From: an uncultured Candidatus Melainabacteria bacterium
GTDB lineage: Bacteria > Cyanobacteriota > Vampirovibrionia > Gastranaerophilales > Gastranaerophilaceae
Assembly: GCA_934699705.1 (NCBI GenBank)
Contig: CAKUXD010000029.1
Location: 1 to 22,813 of the forward strand
Length of the DNA stretch: 22,813 nucleotides
Reading direction: 5' to 3'
Shown: piece by piece, positions 22,801-22,813 of the stretch
Layout of the letters: every line of letters begins with the position of its first letter
Numbering within the stretch: position 1 is the stretch's first letter
The notes under the pieces: model-generated
What the model saw: the letters and a program-made list of their open reading frames with translations, nothing else
Databases searched by the model: none
Told to the model about the DNA's origin: nothing
Translations under genes and position numbers: made by a program

Positions 22801-22813
22801 AAAAGCGAAACTC

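Noticed and set aside
1..22813. tRNA, rRNA, CRISPR arrays and insertion sequences
   Set aside because: I scanned both strands by eye and found no cloverleaf-like or rRNA-like stretch, no regularly spaced repeats and no transposase gene. Small RNAs cannot be excluded without a covariance search.

Overview
The window is AT-rich (roughly 30% G+C by eye) bacterial chromosome with tightly packed, mostly ordinary genes. I see no rRNA, tRNA, CRISPR array, integrase island, prophage or insertion sequence. The best guess for the source is a gut-type Gastranaerophilales/Melainabacteria (Vampirovibrionia, the non-photosynthetic sisters of cyanobacteria). This is an inference from three things: the low G+C, a membrane pyrophosphatase with a signal-peptide-like N terminus, and a coiled-coil protein starting MGMAASQARFLGLTARK, a type I associate with that group.

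Layout, left to right. (a) 1-3386: the 5' part of a cation-translocating membrane pyrophosphatase (minus strand). It is divergent from two tandem paralogous HNH-like zinc proteins (plus strand), which end at a strong hairpin terminator. (b) 3385-5455: a xer-type tyrosine recombinase and rsmD form a minus-strand pair. A small HAD-type phosphatase follows, divergent from a 71-aa XRE-type repressor. (c) 5470-9926: a SWIM-SNF2 helicase and a coiled-coil protein of unknown role, both minus strand. (d) 10230-13837: a cell-envelope cluster made of a membrane-anchored serine beta-lactamase-fold protein, a NagZ-like glycosidase, a secreted TPR-like protein and a SpoIID/LytB-type wall hydrolase. (e) 13894-15139: two tandem, lineage-specific paralogs of unknown function. 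(f) 15255-21519: an apparent operon thrS, a 1286-aa double UvrD-like helicase, and a Cas4/AddB-like Fe-S PD-(D/E)XK nuclease, with the coding regions overlapping. (g) 21770-22813: the MGMAASQ-type coiled-coil protein, then a short palindrome-rich tail running off the window.

Two points stand out. The first is the recombination module in (f). One polypeptide carries an N-terminal UvrD-like domain with degraded ATPase motifs and a C-terminal intact UvrD helicase, and the next gene is a free-standing nuclease with an apparent iron-sulfur staple. It looks like an AddAB/AdnAB/RecBCD-type end-processing machine whose parts are distributed differently among polypeptides. The second is the HNH pair in (a). 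The two halves of the HNH zinc site (CxCC and CxxCN) are separated by about 190 residues of mainly helical sequence in both copies.

Several genes lack a Shine-Dalgarno sequence and instead have a near-perfect -10 box 6-7 bases before the ATG (xer, the XRE repressor, nagZ). This suggests leaderless mRNAs are common in this organism.
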